Shown here piece by piece: positions 62,910-64,000 of a DNA stretch of 64,000 nucleotides; the stretch's first letter is position 1; each line of letters opens with the position of its first letter. The notes beneath the pieces were generated by a model, which was not told where the DNA came from, did no database searches, and saw nothing but the letters and a program-made list of their open reading frames with translations. This DNA comes from Cloeon dipterum. Lineage: Eukaryota > Arthropoda > Insecta > Ephemeroptera > Baetidae. The DNA lies in contig NC_088789.1 of the NCBI RefSeq assembly GCF_949628265.1, positions 23,057,883 through 23,121,882 of the forward strand, written 5' to 3'. A program made the position numbers and the translations under genes.

Positions 62910-63615
62910 GGTTTCAGGCTTTCACTTCACGTGTTTATCCGAAGCAGCTGTTTAGGTTTAGATATTTAAATGTAGACTAATACAGACGCCATAATAATTT
63001 TTATCTTCCGTTCTTCATATTTATTTCATACTTGTAAAACCTATAAAAATTGAACTCAAAATGGCGCTCACTCTAGTCTTGCACTTTTTAACCTAACACT
63101 CCGGAGTTTGCAAGCCAATATAATTATTCCATGTTCCGTTAGTCTACTCAATGAGCGCGCCATCTAACAAGCAGACAGGAAAGGAGTAAGTCGAGACGGT
63201 CAAGTGAAATAAGCCACGCCTCTGGTCTGGGGCATCGCATTTGGGGGTGACTGACTAAAATCAACGACAATACTGAGATTACGCGCCGTACAGCGACGTT
63301 ATCGCGGGACGGAAAGTTGTTGGCAGCGGCAGCCGTCCAAGAGTGCGAGTCGAACCCCGTGGCAAGGACGAGAATTCTCAGGGTGGACGTGAATTTTCGG
63401 CATTTTTGTCTTGGGCAGAGACGACCATTTTGTGACATCACATCCGGCGAAGGTCAGGAGTGTTTGTCTGCTGCTGCTGCTGCTCAGCGAGCACCCAATA
63501 CATACGCAAATGGAGGAGTCGCGAGATCTCTGATACAATTCTCTGATCGGCAGCCTTTGACCTTGAGGTGGACCCAGTCTCCTCGACGCGCGGACGCCCA
63601 GGACACGCATCAACC
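62910..63615. promoter_or_regulatory. Divergent region between Atp23 and the TGF-beta receptor gene
   Basis: This 706-base gap must hold both promoters and the receptor 5' UTR. Bases 63150-63615 are GC-richer and include (CTG)5 at 63468-63482. No TATA box is clear near either start. The open frames seen here on both strands have no domain. Confidence 0.5.
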
Positions 63616-64000
63616 ATGCTCGTCTGGACGTTGGTAGCTACCCTGCTGCTCTCGGTCTCGGCACAAACTCCGCAGACAACCAAAGGGAAAAGTAATTAAC
63701 ATTTCAGGGTCACTTTTTTACCCTTTTTTACTTTCGTCAAATTTGAGCTACGTTGATTCAAGCGGGGGCTGTCACTGGGCTCTGCTTTTTTTATGACGTT
63801 GTAGGTTGATGTTTATCCGAGCTATTTTAAGAAGACACACTGCTTTTTTCACACAGGATTGTTTACATTTGCTTGTCTATGTTTGTTACAGCAATAACAT
63901 GCTTCTGTGACAAGTGCGCGAACCTAGAATGCGTCTCAGACGGCTACTGCTACACGTCCACGCGGATAGATAAGGAAACGAAACAAATTGAGCATGATTT
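63616..64000 (+). CDS. babo: TGF-beta/activin type I receptor, 5' part (baboon-like), truncated by window end
   Basis: Exon 1 (63616-63691) encodes a signal peptide, MLVWTLVATLLLSVSAQ, with a good start context (CAACCATGC). Intron 63692-63891 is GT-AG and in frame. Exon 2 begins at 63892 and continues past the window end. It encodes the start of a three-finger ectodomain, ITCFCDKC, LECVSDGYCYTS. The spacing C-x-C-x2-C-x4-C followed by DG-x-C matches the ALK4/ALK5/Baboon type I receptors more than the BMP receptors Tkv and Sax. The GS box and kinase domain are outside the window, so the subfamily call rests on one cysteine pattern. Confidence 0.72.

Noticed and set aside
63330-63375. Possible tRNA T-arm (GGGTTCGA on the minus strand)
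   Set aside because: The flanking bases do not form a 5-bp T stem, and no matching acceptor, D or anticodon arms are present.

Overview
This window is animal nuclear DNA, most likely from an insect. Multi-exon genes have short AT-rich GT-AG introns (several of 50-70 bases), coding exons are GC-richer than their surroundings, and the proteins match insect or general animal orthologues from memory. I could not run a database search, so the species is not assigned. There are no bacterial operons, CRISPR arrays, rRNA genes or convincing tRNA genes. Exon models were built by hand from homology, splice sites and reading-frame continuity; every model given as complete closes in frame from ATG to stop.

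Layout. Bases 1 to about 11,960 are gene-poor: AT-rich DNA with repeated GC-richer patches (likely regulatory) and two copies of a dispersed repeat. From 11,966 genes are packed tightly: a secreted C-type lectin (+) with a clear TATA promoter; mitochondrial ribosomal protein mRpL51 (-); the autophagy/endosome protein UVRAG (+), which shares a compact divergent promoter with mRpL51; and a TTLL3-type tubulin glycylase (-) with a LINE-like relic in its first intron. A dopamine transporter (DAT, -) with 11 coding exons spans 30,269-43,130, including a 6.6 kb second intron that carries a large inverted repeat. Bases 43,131-50,811 are another gene-poor, probably regulatory stretch. A second dense block follows: a 38-codon small ORF (-), the ribosome-assembly factor Tsr2 (+), the RBR ubiquitin ligase Ariadne-2 (-), an uncharacterised 143-codon ORF (+), the GATOR1 subunit Nprl3 (+), the mitochondrial protease/chaperone Atp23 (-), and the 5' end of a type I TGF-beta/activin receptor (baboon-like, +) cut off by the window edge.

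The genes are single housekeeping or neural units, not a co-regulated cluster. Many are arranged head-to-head or tail-to-tail. UVRAG (autophagy) and Nprl3 (amino-acid sensing upstream of TORC1) belong to related pathways but are 43 kb apart, so no functional clustering is claimed. The main unexplained structures are an inverted repeat of about 230 bp arms in a DAT intron, two unclassified dispersed repeat families, two GC-AG introns required by conserved protein sequence, an NF-Y/CLEAR-like symmetric element between mRpL51 and UVRAG, and a small ORF divergent from Tsr2.
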